This document shows positions 38,876-48,937 of a DNA stretch of 62,055 nucleotides, piece after piece. This stretch comes from an uncultured Cellvibrionales bacterium (GTDB lineage: Bacteria > Pseudomonadota > Gammaproteobacteria > Pseudomonadales > Dasaniaceae). The position numbers and the translations under genes are program-made. The number at the start of each line of letters is the position of its first letter. The stretch's first letter is position 1. The stretch lies in NCBI GenBank assembly GCA_913019905.1, contig CAJVZD010000025.1, forward strand, positions 1 through 62,055. The letters are read 5' to 3'. The notes below the pieces were generated by a model. The model did no database searches. It saw only the letters and a list, made by a program, of their open reading frames with translations, and had not been told where the DNA came from.

Positions 38876-40393
38876 TTAGTTTACCTTTATCACCTGTTCT
38901 TCAATCTTTTCCTTCCATATTTGCGGCCCGGTCTTGTGTATAGATTCACCCAGATAATCCACCGCAACAGTGACCGGCATGTCGTCCAGATCAAATTCGT
39001 ATATCGCTTCCATGCCTAATTCGGGAAAACCTACGACAGACGATGACTTAATTGCTTGCGCCACTAAATACGCAGCGCCACCGACCGCCATTAGATAGAC
39101 TGATTCAAATTCACGAATAGCTTCTATCGCGACTGGCCCTCTTTCCGCTTTACCGATCATACCGAGCAGACCCGTTTTATCGAGCATGGTACGGGTAAAC
39201 TTATCCATACGTGTCGCCGTTGTGGGGCCCGCTGGTCCAACGACTTCTTTACCAATCGGATCGACGGGGCCTACATAATAAATAAATCGTCCCTGCATAG
39301 AGACCGGTAACTCTTCGCCATTTTCGATCATATCAACCATTTTCTTATGGGCAGCGTCACGGCCCGTCAGCATTTTCCCACTGAGCAATAACGTATCCCC
39401 AGGCTTCCAATCCTTAACGTCTTCTCTGGTGACTGAATTTAGGTTTACCCGTTTCACATTACCGCCAGTTTCCCGCGTAACTTCAGGCCAGTCTTCCAAT
39501 TTTGGTGGGGTCAGTTTTGCCGCACCCGAGCCGTCTAAGGTGAAATGTGTATGCCGGGTTGCAGCACAATTGGGAATCATCGCTATTGCTTTATTGGCCG
39601 CATGAGAAGGAAAATCTTTAACTTTCACATCCATAACCGTTGTTAAGCCGCCCAAACCTTGAGCCCCTATACCCAGTTTGTTCACTTTTTCGTGGAGTTC
39701 CAGACGCAATTCTTCCGCTCGGTTAGTTGCGCCCCGTTCTTGCAAGTCTTGAATATCAACGGGCTCCAATAAAGCTTCCTTTGCCAATAACATCGCCTTT
39801 TCAGCCGTGCCTCCAATGCCTATGCCCAACATGCCCGGCGGGCACCAACCTGCGCCCATTTCCGGAACGCGATTTAACACCCATTCGACCACTGAGTCGG
39901 AGGGGTTTAACATCGCAAACTTGGATTTCGCCTCACTACCTCCGCCTTTGGCAGCAACATGTATCTCAACCGTATCTCCCGGAACGATCTCATAATGAAC
40001 CACTCCCGGCGTATTGTCTTTGGTGTTGATGCGAGCACCGTCAGGATCTGCAAGCATTGACGCACGCAAAACATTGCCCGGGTCAAGATAAGCGCGGCGA
40101 ATACCTTCGTTACACATATCGGTGACGGACATACTCGCGTCCCACTGCACATTCATGCCTACCTTTAAAAATATGGTGACAATCCCAGTATCCTGGCAAA
40201 TTGGACGGTGACCTTCCGCACACATGCGGGAGTTAATTAATATCTGAGCGATTGCATCCTTCGCTGCCGGGTTTTGCTCTCGCTTATAGGCTTTGTCCAT
40301 CGCTTGAATAAAATCAACTGGATGGTAATAGGAAATAAATTGTAGCGCACCGGCTATGCTCTCAATCAAATCATCTTGACGAATTACGGTCAT
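38876..40393 (-). CDS. fumA: Class I fumarate hydratase (4Fe-4S)
   Basis: Iron-sulfur fumarase of the TCA cycle, fumarate to malate. The 505 residues contain both halves of the two-domain class I enzyme: an N-terminal domain with ICQDTGIV, GGGSEAKS and WCPPGMLGIGIGG, and a C-terminal beta-domain with GPAGPTTATRMDKF and the AVGGAAYL block. Cysteines in ICQD, WCPP and PNCAA are candidate cluster ligands. The symbol follows Pseudomonas usage; fumB would be equivalent. It is transcribed toward the pilE terminator, with about 200 bp separating it from the coiled-coil gene upstream. Confidence 0.94.
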   Translation of the reverse strand: MTVIRQDDLIESIAGALQFISYYHPVDFIQAMDKAYKREQNPAAKDAIAQILINSRMCAEGHRPICQDTGIVTIFLKVGMNVQWDASMSVTDMCNEGIRRAYLDPGNVLRASMLADPDGARINTKDNTPGVVHYEIVPGDTVEIHVAAKGGGSEAKSKFAMLNPSDSVVEWVLNRVPEMGAGWCPPGMLGIGIGGTAEKAMLLAKEALLEPVDIQDLQERGATNRAEELRLELHEKVNKLGIGAQGLGGLTTVMDVKVKDFPSHAANKAIAMIPNCAATRHTHFTLDGSGAAKLTPPKLEDWPEVTRETGGNVKRVNLNSVTREDVKDWKPGDTLLLSGKMLTGRDAAHKKMVDMIENGEELPVSMQGRFIYYVGPVDPIGKEVVGPAGPTTATRMDKFTRTMLDKTGLLGMIGKAERGPVAIEAIREFESVYLMAVGGAAYLVAQAIKSSSVVGFPELGMEAIYEFDLDDMPVTVAVDYLGESIHKTGPQIWKEKIEEQVIKVN

Positions 40394-40594
40394 GTTAAGC
40401 CAACTCCTTCACTGAATTTACTAGGGTTTTTTACTGTATAATTATCTGCCGAGCAACAACTTATAAATACCATCTGACCAAAGAAAACAAAACGAATGAA
40501 AACCAATTGATCTTTAATTATTATGGAAACCCAATAAGCTGTTGAGAGCTTAGTAAAACGATTAGCTCTGGAAATCCGTCAGTTATTACAGCTA

Positions 40595-41374
40595 TTACGG
40601 AGAACCTTGCATCTGCCCGACATTTTTCTTTAGCTCGACCATGTCTTTATTCAATTGACGCCGAAACCCATTGATAGATTCTATCCATTCTTCGGTTTCT
40701 TTTACTCGGAGGTCAAGGTTGGCAACAGTCGAATTTGTTCGGTTTAACTTATCACTCGCTGACTCGATATTACTTTCATGGTTTTCAAGTTTTTGTTGAT
40801 TTGCCCTTACCGTATTCTGAGTATTTTTAACTCTATCTAACTGTTTACCAAGGTCGGCAAAAACCTGATCATTTTTACTCTGCAATAGCGTTGTCGCCGC
40901 GATAAATTTTTCGGTATTAGCGATACTCTTGTCATGACTCTTTAGCTTTACATCATATTGCGCAAACCGTTCTTTACTCTTTTTCCAGACATTGTCCCAC
41001 AACTTTCGAATTTCAGAATCCATTTCCCGCGTTTTTTCTTTTATTGCATCACTCGATTCGCTCATACTTTCATCGGTCACCGACAAGCGCTTTTCAAGAT
41101 CACCGATTCTCGCTTCATATAAAAAGATAGATTTTTCAGCAATAATGAGCTTTTGGTACATAAACGCTGCCAACGCCGCAGTGGCTAACAACACAAGAAC
41201 AACCACCGTCAACACGGTTTTCATTACTCCGGAGGGGCCGCCTTTAATATCCGGAACTTCACCAAGACTGGCGGCAAATGAACCTCTCGAACTTCCACGT
41301 TGAAATGACGCGATTTCATCATGAGCTGGCGTGATTATTGGTTCATGACCCAGCTGGTTATCTCTTGAAGACAT
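40595..41374 (-). CDS. Unknown membrane-anchored coiled-coil protein
   Basis: Not recognised as a named family. It has 259 residues: a polar, Ser/Gly-rich N-terminus (1-50), one membrane segment (about 52-72) and then about 170 residues of almost uninterrupted heptad-like coiled coil rich in Lys, Glu, Ser and Asn, with no cysteine. The predicted topology is N-in with a long periplasmic coiled coil. It lies upstream of fumarase on the same strand, but the gap of about 200 bp argues for separate transcription. A role as an envelope spacer or a scaffold is possible, but nothing shows it. Confidence 0.75.
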   Translation of the reverse strand: MSSRDNQLGHEPIITPAHDEIASFQRGSSRGSFAASLGEVPDIKGGPSGVMKTVLTVVVLVLLATAALAAFMYQKLIIAEKSIFLYEARIGDLEKRLSVTDESMSESSDAIKEKTREMDSEIRKLWDNVWKKSKERFAQYDVKLKSHDKSIANTEKFIAATTLLQSKNDQVFADLGKQLDRVKNTQNTVRANQQKLENHESNIESASDKLNRTNSTVANLDLRVKETEEWIESINGFRRQLNKDMVELKKNVGQMQGSP

Positions 41375-41622
41375 AGAATTCTACACATTTTGTGAATATA
41401 CATTTAGCGAAACACTTTCTTGAGGTCATTATGTCACGCCTGCAGGCTGCTTAAAACCTCCAGCTGCCTTTGACGCCAATTGTGCAAACACCGATCTAAT
41501 AAGGCTCCGTGTTTTCTTTTTACAAAAAAATACTATATATAAATACTCAGGTTTACTAAAATACGTCTTTTAGTGGGAAAATCCCAAAAGTAATAACAAT
41601 TTAATCAATTTCTGGAGAATTC

Positions 41623-42288
41623 ATGGATAACTTTATCAGTCTCGATTTGATATTTCGCTGGCTACACGTTTTATTTGGCATCACCTGGATAGGCCTCCTT
41701 TATTATTTCAATTTCATACAGGGAGAATATTTCAAGGAAGCAGAAGCGAGCGCTAAAGCCGACGCCACGAAGAAACTAGCGCCGCGTGCCTTATGGTGGT
41801 TCCGTTGGGGTGCAATGTTTACGTTTATTACCGGTGTCATTCTCCTTGTAGGCGTAAGACAAACACATGGTATTGACGGCTACATTATTATGGGCGCGTT
41901 AATGGGTACATTTATGTTTCTAAATGTTTGGCTGGTCATTTGGCCAAACCAAAAAATCGTCTGCGGAATAGTCGAAGGAGACGCAGCGAGCGCGGGCCCG
42001 AAAGCCTTGCTGGCTTCGCGAACCAACACCCTATTCTCTCTACCTATGGCACTCGGCATGATGGGATCTCAACACGGCGCGGGTTCTGCGGGAAGTATTG
42101 TGGATCACGCAAATGCCGGTGTTGCACAACCATTAACGATGGGGCTAATCGCCGTAATCGTATTGATTCTAGCACTAGAGGCGAACGCGATTGTTGGTAA
42201 ATTGGGTCCAATGGCGACAGTAAGGGGCGTAATCCATTGTTCGGTTGCACTCACTGTTGTCACTTTGGTACTGCTTCAGTTCGTCTAA
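41623..42288 (+). CDS. PuuD-like urate hydroxylase family membrane protein
   Basis: A 221-residue integral membrane protein with about five to six segments: FRWLHVLFGITWIGLLYYFNF at the N-terminus, WWFRWGAMFTFITGVILL, YIIMGALMGTFMFLNVWLVIWPNQ and further helices. The conserved His, Trp and Tyr in WLHVLFGITWIGLLYY match the membrane domain of PuuD-type urate hydroxylases. The C-terminal cytochrome c domain (CXXCH) of full PuuD is absent, and no purine genes lie nearby, so the true activity is uncertain. A good ribosome site, TGGAGAAT, precedes ATG 41623. It is monocistronic, with its own terminator. Confidence 0.75.
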   Translation: MDNFISLDLIFRWLHVLFGITWIGLLYYFNFIQGEYFKEAEASAKADATKKLAPRALWWFRWGAMFTFITGVILLVGVRQTHGIDGYIIMGALMGTFMFLNVWLVIWPNQKIVCGIVEGDAASAGPKALLASRTNTLFSLPMALGMMGSQHGAGSAGSIVDHANAGVAQPLTMGLIAVIVLILALEANAIVGKLGPMATVRGVIHCSVALTVVTLVLLQFV

Positions 42289-42310
42289 CACCAAGCGATG
42301 AGTCATCCAG

Positions 42311-42341
42311 TCAAAATACCGACATTTTGTCGGTATTTTGA
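42311..42341 (+). terminator. Intrinsic terminator after the PuuD-like gene
   Basis: A perfect 14-bp stem (TCAAAATACCGACA / TGTCGGTATTTTGA) with a TTT loop, 22 bases past the stop codon. The T-run is built into the descending arm. Confidence 0.8.
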
Positions 42342-42724
42342 TATCTCAACCCCCTCTCAAGCACTAGGTAATATTCTTTCATCTTGAAGTTCTATGGCCA
42401 TAGGTCAATATACTCACGAATGTCAGGTCCGGTTTAAAGTCCCAACTGCGTTGTATTTCCCCCCCTCGTACGCGTTAAGTAGAAAAGCCAGTTCACAATG
42501 AACCATGGGCCTACCGGGCATAACAATTAAAGGGCTATTGAACGCGTATCAAGTAGCTTAGATGGTTACGATAAACGCCCGTAAATACCTACGCCAAAGG
42601 CCTGAACTCGGCAGAGAAGATAGAAGGACTGGGGACAGATCTATAGAAATTTATTCGATATTTTTAAGCCTGAGATATTGATCCTGGTGGCCTTAGACAA
42701 GCGTGTTTAGTTCATGAATTTATT
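42342..42724. other. Gene-free stretch with a TGGGGACAGAT-type motif
   Basis: About 380 bases between two terminators, with no supportable gene. Near 42629-42660 the sequence CTGGGGACAGATCTATAG is followed by AAATTTATTCG. It resembles the CTGGGGACAGATTTAT segments commonly seen beside Y1/REP-associated transposase genes in gammaproteobacteria, so it may be a remnant or a dispersed-repeat copy. No transposase is present. Confidence 0.35.
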
Positions 42725-42760
42725 CCATAAAAAACCCGGCTTTAGCCGGGTTTTTTATGG
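42725..42760 (-). terminator. Strong intrinsic terminator of groEL
   Basis: A perfect 16-bp stem (CCATAAAAAACCCGGC / GCCGGGTTTTTTATGG) with a 4-nt loop, about 40 bases downstream of the groEL stop on the minus strand. Confidence 0.93.
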
Positions 42761-42800
42761 TCGTCGTAGGTTTAACGTTAAATCAGAGCAATGCTCTCAC

Positions 42801-44492
<1,692 letters not shown>

Positions 44493-44511
44493 TCAGTTAT
44501 TCAATCCTTGA

Positions 44512-44802
44512 TTAACTAATAACGCCATATATTTCGCTTTCGTTCATGATGATCAGCTCTTCGTCATCTACCTTAACGGTATTGCTTCCAGCGTATTGAC
44601 CAAAAATCACTTGATCGCCGACTTTGACAGCCAATGGGCGAACTTCACCATTGTCTAGCAACTTACCGTCGCCAACAGCGAGAATTTCGCCCTGGTTTGG
44701 TTTTTCTTTTGCTGAACCTGACAGAATTATTCCGCCTGATGATTTTTCTTCTTCTTCCTTGCGACGAACGACAACGCGATCGTATAACGGACGAATATTC
44801 AT
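44512..44802 (-). CDS. groES: Co-chaperonin GroES
   Basis: Heptameric lid of the GroEL chamber. The 96 residues include the N-terminal [13 protein letters not shown], the mobile loop [17 protein letters not shown] and the EILAVGDGK block. It is the first gene of the groESL operon. fxsA lies upstream, as in E. coli and many relatives. Confidence 0.99.
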   Translation of the reverse strand: MNIRPLYDRVVVRRKEEEEKSSGGIILSGSAKEKPNQGEILAVGDGKLLDNGEVRPLAVKVGDQVIFGQYAGSNTVKVDDEELIIMNESEIYGVIS

Positions 44803-44880
44803 TTCGGTACTTCTCCCAAAAATTGATGAGTTAATGGTTATGGTATTTTAATCGTTCCGGCATAACCCGGGATGCAGGGT

Positions 44881-44908
44881 ATATGGGGTCAACGACAACG
44901 ATATCAAG
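44881..44908 (-). promoter_or_regulatory. Predicted sigma-32 promoter of groESL
   Basis: On the minus strand CTTGATA (44908-44902), a 13-bp spacer and CCCCATAT (44888-44881) are nearly identical to the sigma-32 consensus. This places the start of transcription about 70-75 bases before groES. No CIRCE inverted repeat was seen, so control is probably by sigma-32 alone. Confidence 0.8.
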
Positions 44909-44988
44909 GGGAAAACGGAAAATTTTGTCTTTCTTCACCCACTCTCGACCGAAAGTGATTGTTTTTTGTGCAAAGTAGTCTTCGACGC

Positions 44989-45507
44989 TTAATCTTCTCG
45001 CCTAAATTCGCCGTCAATCGTGTTCGAGGAATGTGTAGGCGGAATATTAGTTTTATGATGAGGCTGATCCTGAAAGGGTTGATGATCTTTCTCTTCCGGT
45101 TGGAATCCTCTACCCTGGTCAAAAAAAGCGCTGTTTACCTCAACCTTTCCCATCGCAGCAACGGCTTTGTGAAGGAAACTCGCCAACAGTAGTTTTCGTG
45201 TAACGGGCACAAGACAGAGAAACCCTATGCTATCGGTAATGAAACCAGGTGTCAGTAGTAGTGCCCCCCCCACCGCCAAAGCCACACCTTCGAGAATTTC
45301 ACCCGCCGGCAATTGGCCTTGTTCAACACGCTGATTCATCCGCAATAAGGTATCCAAGCCTTGCTTGCGCAGCAGAGCGAGGCCAACAACCGCCGTCAGA
45401 AACACTAAAAAGATGGTATTGAGCGCTCCAATTTCTGAACCAACTTCAATTAACACCCACATTTCTGCGATAGGAATAACGATAAAAAGTAATAATAAAA
45501 ACCGCAT
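44989..45507 (-). CDS. fxsA: FxsA family membrane protein
   Basis: Inner-membrane protein related to E. coli FxsA, which was named for relieving F-plasmid exclusion of phage T7. The N-terminal FLLLLFIVIPIAEMWVLIEVGSEIG and the LLLTPGFITDSIGFL block are diagnostic. The 172 residues from ATG 45507 include a polar C-terminal tail; an ATG 13 codons upstream lacks support. Its place just before groES is conserved in gammaproteobacteria. Confidence 0.92.
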   Translation of the reverse strand: MRFLLLLFIVIPIAEMWVLIEVGSEIGALNTIFLVFLTAVVGLALLRKQGLDTLLRMNQRVEQGQLPAGEILEGVALAVGGALLLTPGFITDSIGFLCLVPVTRKLLLASFLHKAVAAMGKVEVNSAFFDQGRGFQPEEKDHQPFQDQPHHKTNIPPTHSSNTIDGEFRRED

Positions 45508-45711
45508 GGAAATTTCTCGATTGCCAGATACAATAATGGGGGCCATTCACATCAATTCAAGGCATATTAATTCAAGTCAAATTATAATGACTGGATACAA
45601 CAGCAAGATTCGCCGCGTCGATAGATATGGTAATACTGTTGCAAACCTGTGACGGCCTGCCCGCAAAAATAGCAACAATACTGTGCCAACGCAACGCTAG
45701 AAAACACCCTA

Positions 45712-46107
45712 ATGGCGGGCATTCATCGCCAATACCATCCGAGAAACATGACTTGGGAAGCCTTCCTCAAAAAGATGACGAAAAATACGCCGGACATTGA
45801 ACTCTTGAGCAATCCACAACGAATTTGGCAAGCCGTAGGCCAGATCCCTAAGGGAAAAGTCGCCAGTTATGGTCAGATTGCCTCTCTGGCCGGCTTACCC
45901 GGTGCGGCTCGACTTGTGGGTAACGTATTGAGAAAGTTACCCGACGGTTCCCAATTGCCTTGGCATAGAGTCATTAATAGTCAGGGGAAATTATCTCTAC
46001 CGGTAACCTCCCCTAGTTTTAAAGAGCAAAAACAACGACTCATTGCCGAAGGAGTTATCATTCAAGGTTCAAAAATAGCACTGAAAGAATTCGGCTGGAA
46101 ACCGTAG
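45712..46107 (+). CDS. Alkyltransferase-like (ATL) DNA-damage-binding protein
   Basis: Related to the O6-methylguanine methyltransferase DNA-binding domain: IWQAVGQIPKGKVASYGQIASLAG, ARLVGNVLRKLP, then PWHRVINSQGK. The usual catalytic Cys of PCHRV is replaced by Trp, the mark of ATL proteins such as E. coli YbaZ. These cannot remove alkyl groups but bind O6-alkylguanine and hand it to nucleotide excision repair. Start uncertain: ATG 45712, 45748 or 45775; the last begins right at the domain. It is convergent with the phosphatase gene. Confidence 0.88.
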   Translation: MAGIHRQYHPRNMTWEAFLKKMTKNTPDIELLSNPQRIWQAVGQIPKGKVASYGQIASLAGLPGAARLVGNVLRKLPDGSQLPWHRVINSQGKLSLPVTSPSFKEQKQRLIAEGVIIQGSKIALKEFGWKP

Positions 46108-46133
46108 AACTAAATCTCAAGGCTAGGAAATAA

Positions 46134-46829
46134 TCAGGTCGGTAAAGAAACTCCCGCACCGATAGCCAGTGATAGATGACTGGTATCGTTAAATCGGCGT
46201 AAACTTATTTTCCCTTGATGCGCAACTAAATGACTTATTGAAGCATTATCAGCTCCCATAAATGCAAACGGTTCTGAACTTGTCGCCATTGACAAAACAC
46301 TGCCGATCACACCACCGTGAACAACGACCATGACCACTTGATCTGGATGTTTCTCGATAATACTGTTTAGTCCACGAGTTACTCGCTCATTCAGCTGTGC
46401 GTTGGTTTCTCCGCCAGGGATTCTCCCCCACTCCTGTTTTTCGTGCATTTCTTGAATTCTCGGGTCGCCTTCATGCACTTTTATTCGAAAAATACCGGCT
46501 TCCCAGTCGCCCAGATGAACCTCTCGTAAATCCTTAACAATGCCAGGCGTTATCTGTTTTATTTTACAAAGTGGAGCCGCGGTTTCGGCTGTTCTTCGAA
46601 GATTTGTTACATAAACTGCATCGATTACATGGTCGGCTAATCGATCTCCCAATTTTTCTGCCTGCTCTTTGCCAACATCTGCCAATTCCGGATCTCCCTG
46701 GCCGTCGATTAACGGAAACGGGTTGGCCACACTCGCTGCTCTCGACTCTCCATGACGAACTAACAATATCTCAGTTGACCCCGACGGTCTTACAAATTTG
46801 GTTTGCCTATATACTTTTTCGTCATTCAT
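46134..46829 (-). CDS. Histidine phosphatase (phosphoglycerate mutase-like) family protein
   Basis: A 231-residue protein of the branch-1 histidine phosphatases. The catalytic motif is LLVRHGESRA (His accepts the phosphate), with further family residues in LRRTAETAAP, the Glu in LREVHLGDWEAG and the second His in VVVHGGVIGSVL. Start set at ATG 46829, where GGAAA lies upstream; the longer frame from 46910 adds residues unlike the family. The substrate is unknown. Convergent with the ATL gene across about 26 bp. Confidence 0.88.
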   Translation of the reverse strand: MNDEKVYRQTKFVRPSGSTEILLVRHGESRAASVANPFPLIDGQGDPELADVGKEQAEKLGDRLADHVIDAVYVTNLRRTAETAAPLCKIKQITPGIVKDLREVHLGDWEAGIFRIKVHEGDPRIQEMHEKQEWGRIPGGETNAQLNERVTRGLNSIIEKHPDQVVMVVVHGGVIGSVLSMATSSEPFAFMGADNASISHLVAHQGKISLRRFNDTSHLSLAIGAGVSLPT

Positions 46830-47054
46830 GATTTTTCCACAATTTGATAAAATTCCAGCTTCACGCTTTGTTTTACAAGGGTACCACCAGCGCCATACGG
46901 CGTAAATCATTTGCTCGGTCCGAGAAAATTTCGAGCCGATATCCCGGCAGTGAGCGCTAGAATTCAGTGACAGCCGAAATATTATTCAAATCTTTAAAAA
47001 ACATTAACATCCAATTAATACTTCTCTTTGATACTACGCGTGAATTGATTAAAA

Positions 47055-47363
47055 ATGGAAATAGAGATGACCAAAACGAAAGAAAATGACTGTCAAAAAC
47101 GAATACTACTCAATCCGATCAACGAAGTTATGCAGCAGCAAGCAAAAAATTTTTATATCGTGAGAGACGAAATCAATGGAGATACGTATCACTGGATCGA
47201 TAAAGATATTTCGTTATACTCAAGCCGAAAATTGTGGGAACTCATTAGGAGCGTTGAATCTACGCCCGCTGATGACAATGACTATCTTATCGACCTAATT
47301 AAAAGTGAACTCGTTGTTAGAGGTCATAACGTCAAAAATAATCCCTGGCGGCGCCCGCATTAG
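47055..47363 (+). CDS. Hypothetical protein, 102 residues
   Basis: A soluble, charged protein, not recognised. It has no signal peptide, membrane segment or cysteine cluster (one Cys). The composition is protein-like, with Glu/Asp/Lys/Asn content and a two-part layout: NFYIVRDEINGDTYHWIDKD, then a helical C-terminus SSRKLWELIRSVE. The start could be ATG 47055 or the ATG four codons later. It is isolated between the phosphatase gene (divergent) and a gene-poor stretch. Confidence 0.55.
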   Translation: MEIEMTKTKENDCQKRILLNPINEVMQQQAKNFYIVRDEINGDTYHWIDKDISLYSSRKLWELIRSVESTPADDNDYLIDLIKSELVVRGHNVKNNPWRRPH

Positions 47364-47876
47364 GGATTAATACAGACATACCATAAATCCATCTATTGTA
47401 CGGAACAATCACCTATAAATTCCTCCGAATGTTCGCCGGTTGGCAACGTCTTCATATTTCGAAAATTGCATTTATCGAAGTTACGGCACAAGCAACCAAA
47501 GCCGGCAACAAAGTGATCGCTCCATTACACTGCAAATTGCATGCAACAACCAAAACCCACCGGGTCATACCACCCCTAGTCGAAACTTTTGCATTCTCGG
47601 ACTGTGAACTCGCAAGCTGTCATTAACATTTATCGCACCTTAGATGTCACAGAACGACTTCTTGATGGGCTCTCTGTTTGAATCATTCGATACACAACCA
47701 TCGAATCCGACCACAAGCATTACGAGGATCAACTTTATCGCAACAACAGAACAACCAGTGTGAGGTTGTTTAAAACGAACTACCGTTGTACGATCGAGAC
47801 TAAATCACGCCCACTCATCAACCTTCCCACTTTATCTAACAGCTTAACTAACAAATCAACATAGGATTAAACTCTA
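47364..47876. other. Gene-poor region before the glutaredoxin-like gene
   Basis: About 510 bases. A 76-codon frame at 47396-47626 starts with TTG, has no ribosome site and no familiar motif, so it is not called. No repeats or terminator hairpins were seen. Confidence 0.35.
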
Positions 47877-48251
47877 ATGGCACGCCAACTATTCGACGAA
47901 CATGCAATTCACGACGGAGCTCAGCCACAAATCGGTGGTGGTCACGAAGATACCATCAATGAGGTTAAGCAAGCACTGGAAAACAGCCCCGTATTGATCA
48001 TAGGGATGGCGCAAAACCCTGTTTGTAAAAAGGTTCGAAAGTCACTAAATGCCGCTAATATTGACCACCAATATATTGAATATGGGAGCTACTTTAAAGA
48101 ATGGTCTCGGCGCCTGGCATTGAAAATGTGGAGCGGCTGGCCTACTTATCCGATGGTGTTTGTTAAGGGTGTTTTAGTCGGAGGAAGCGACGAAGTAAAC
48201 GCCTTAATCGCTTCAGGGGAGATGCAACAATTATTGGAAGGCGAGAAGTGA
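47877..48251 (+). CDS. Monothiol glutaredoxin-like protein
   Basis: A 124-residue thioredoxin-fold protein. An N-terminal extension of about 30 residues precedes the glutaredoxin core: PVLIIGMAQNPVCKKVRKSLNAANIDH, with a single Cys (NPVCKKV) in place of CGFS, then WSGWPTYPMVFVKGVLVGGSDEV, where WPTYP is the cis-Pro region and GG..D the glutathione-binding loop seen in GrxD. It lacks CGFS, so an iron-sulfur role is uncertain. The next gene starts inside its stop codon region (GTGA overlap), so the two are translated together. Confidence 0.82.
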   Translation: MARQLFDEHAIHDGAQPQIGGGHEDTINEVKQALENSPVLIIGMAQNPVCKKVRKSLNAANIDHQYIEYGSYFKEWSRRLALKMWSGWPTYPMVFVKGVLVGGSDEVNALIASGEMQQLLEGEK

Positions 48252-48721
48252 ACTGGGAGTCCATTGGAGCAATTAGTGAGTTTGTAGGTGCCGCTGCCGT
48301 TGTTGCAACATTGCTCTATCTCGCCGCCCAGATTCGCCAAACCAATGCCAATCAACGGGTCGCCGCGAAACAGGAGATGACTCGTCAATTTGCTGAATTC
48401 ATCGACTTTATGGTGCTAAACCCCCACCTTGCATCCATCCATGATCGCGGTTTGGCCGGGGAAGACCTCAACCCAGAGGAATCCATAATCTTTAGCCGCA
48501 TCATGGCAAAAGCAACCTGGTATTTTTCGACCATGCACTTTCAATATCGAATTCAGTCGCTGGAACAGGGGGATTGGGAAGAATCTCGATCTCTCATCGC
48601 TTTCTATTGCAGCTCCCCAGGCTTTCAACGCTTTTGGACAACTCGGGCACGGGCCCATGGTAAGGAGTTTCTGGACTACGTCGATGGTGAAATCGACGCT
48701 GCTCTCAATACCAATACCTAA
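48248..48721 (+). CDS. Hypothetical membrane-anchored protein
   Basis: A 157-residue protein with one N-terminal membrane segment (about residues 9-27, EFVGAAAVVATLLYLAAQI) followed by a soluble helical domain with conserved-looking aromatic residues (WYFSTMHFQYRIQ, FYCSSPGFQRFW). This layout is common in unnamed proteins of marine gammaproteobacteria. Its GTG start overlaps the stop of the glutaredoxin-like gene by 4 bases, linking the two. No function can be given. Confidence 0.7.
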   Translation: MNWESIGAISEFVGAAAVVATLLYLAAQIRQTNANQRVAAKQEMTRQFAEFIDFMVLNPHLASIHDRGLAGEDLNPEESIIFSRIMAKATWYFSTMHFQYRIQSLEQGDWEESRSLIAFYCSSPGFQRFWTTRARAHGKEFLDYVDGEIDAALNTNT

Positions 48722-48937
48722 TTGTCACCCATCATTCTAATTCCTAGCCCGAAAAATAATGTTTGTTGTAGCGGTTGTTGAAATCCTCACCGATTCAAAG
48801 CTGACACCCTCGAATACTTCCGTTAGTTTTTTTGTAGCCAGCGCCCTATCAAACCTCACAAACCGGTAGACATCTCGAACTCCATAGACCGACGGTACTG
48901 GGGTTCACCAATATAGGCCATTATGAGAGTTTTCGTT

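Noticed and set aside
42500..42560. GGGCATAACAATTAAAGGG looked like the edge of an integron attC site
   Set aside because: No matching GTTATGC-type partner or second half-site follows at the right distance, and no cassette genes or integrase are present.
47396..47626. 76-codon frame in the gap before the glutaredoxin-like gene
   Set aside because: TTG start, no ribosome site, no recognisable motif; not enough for a gene call.
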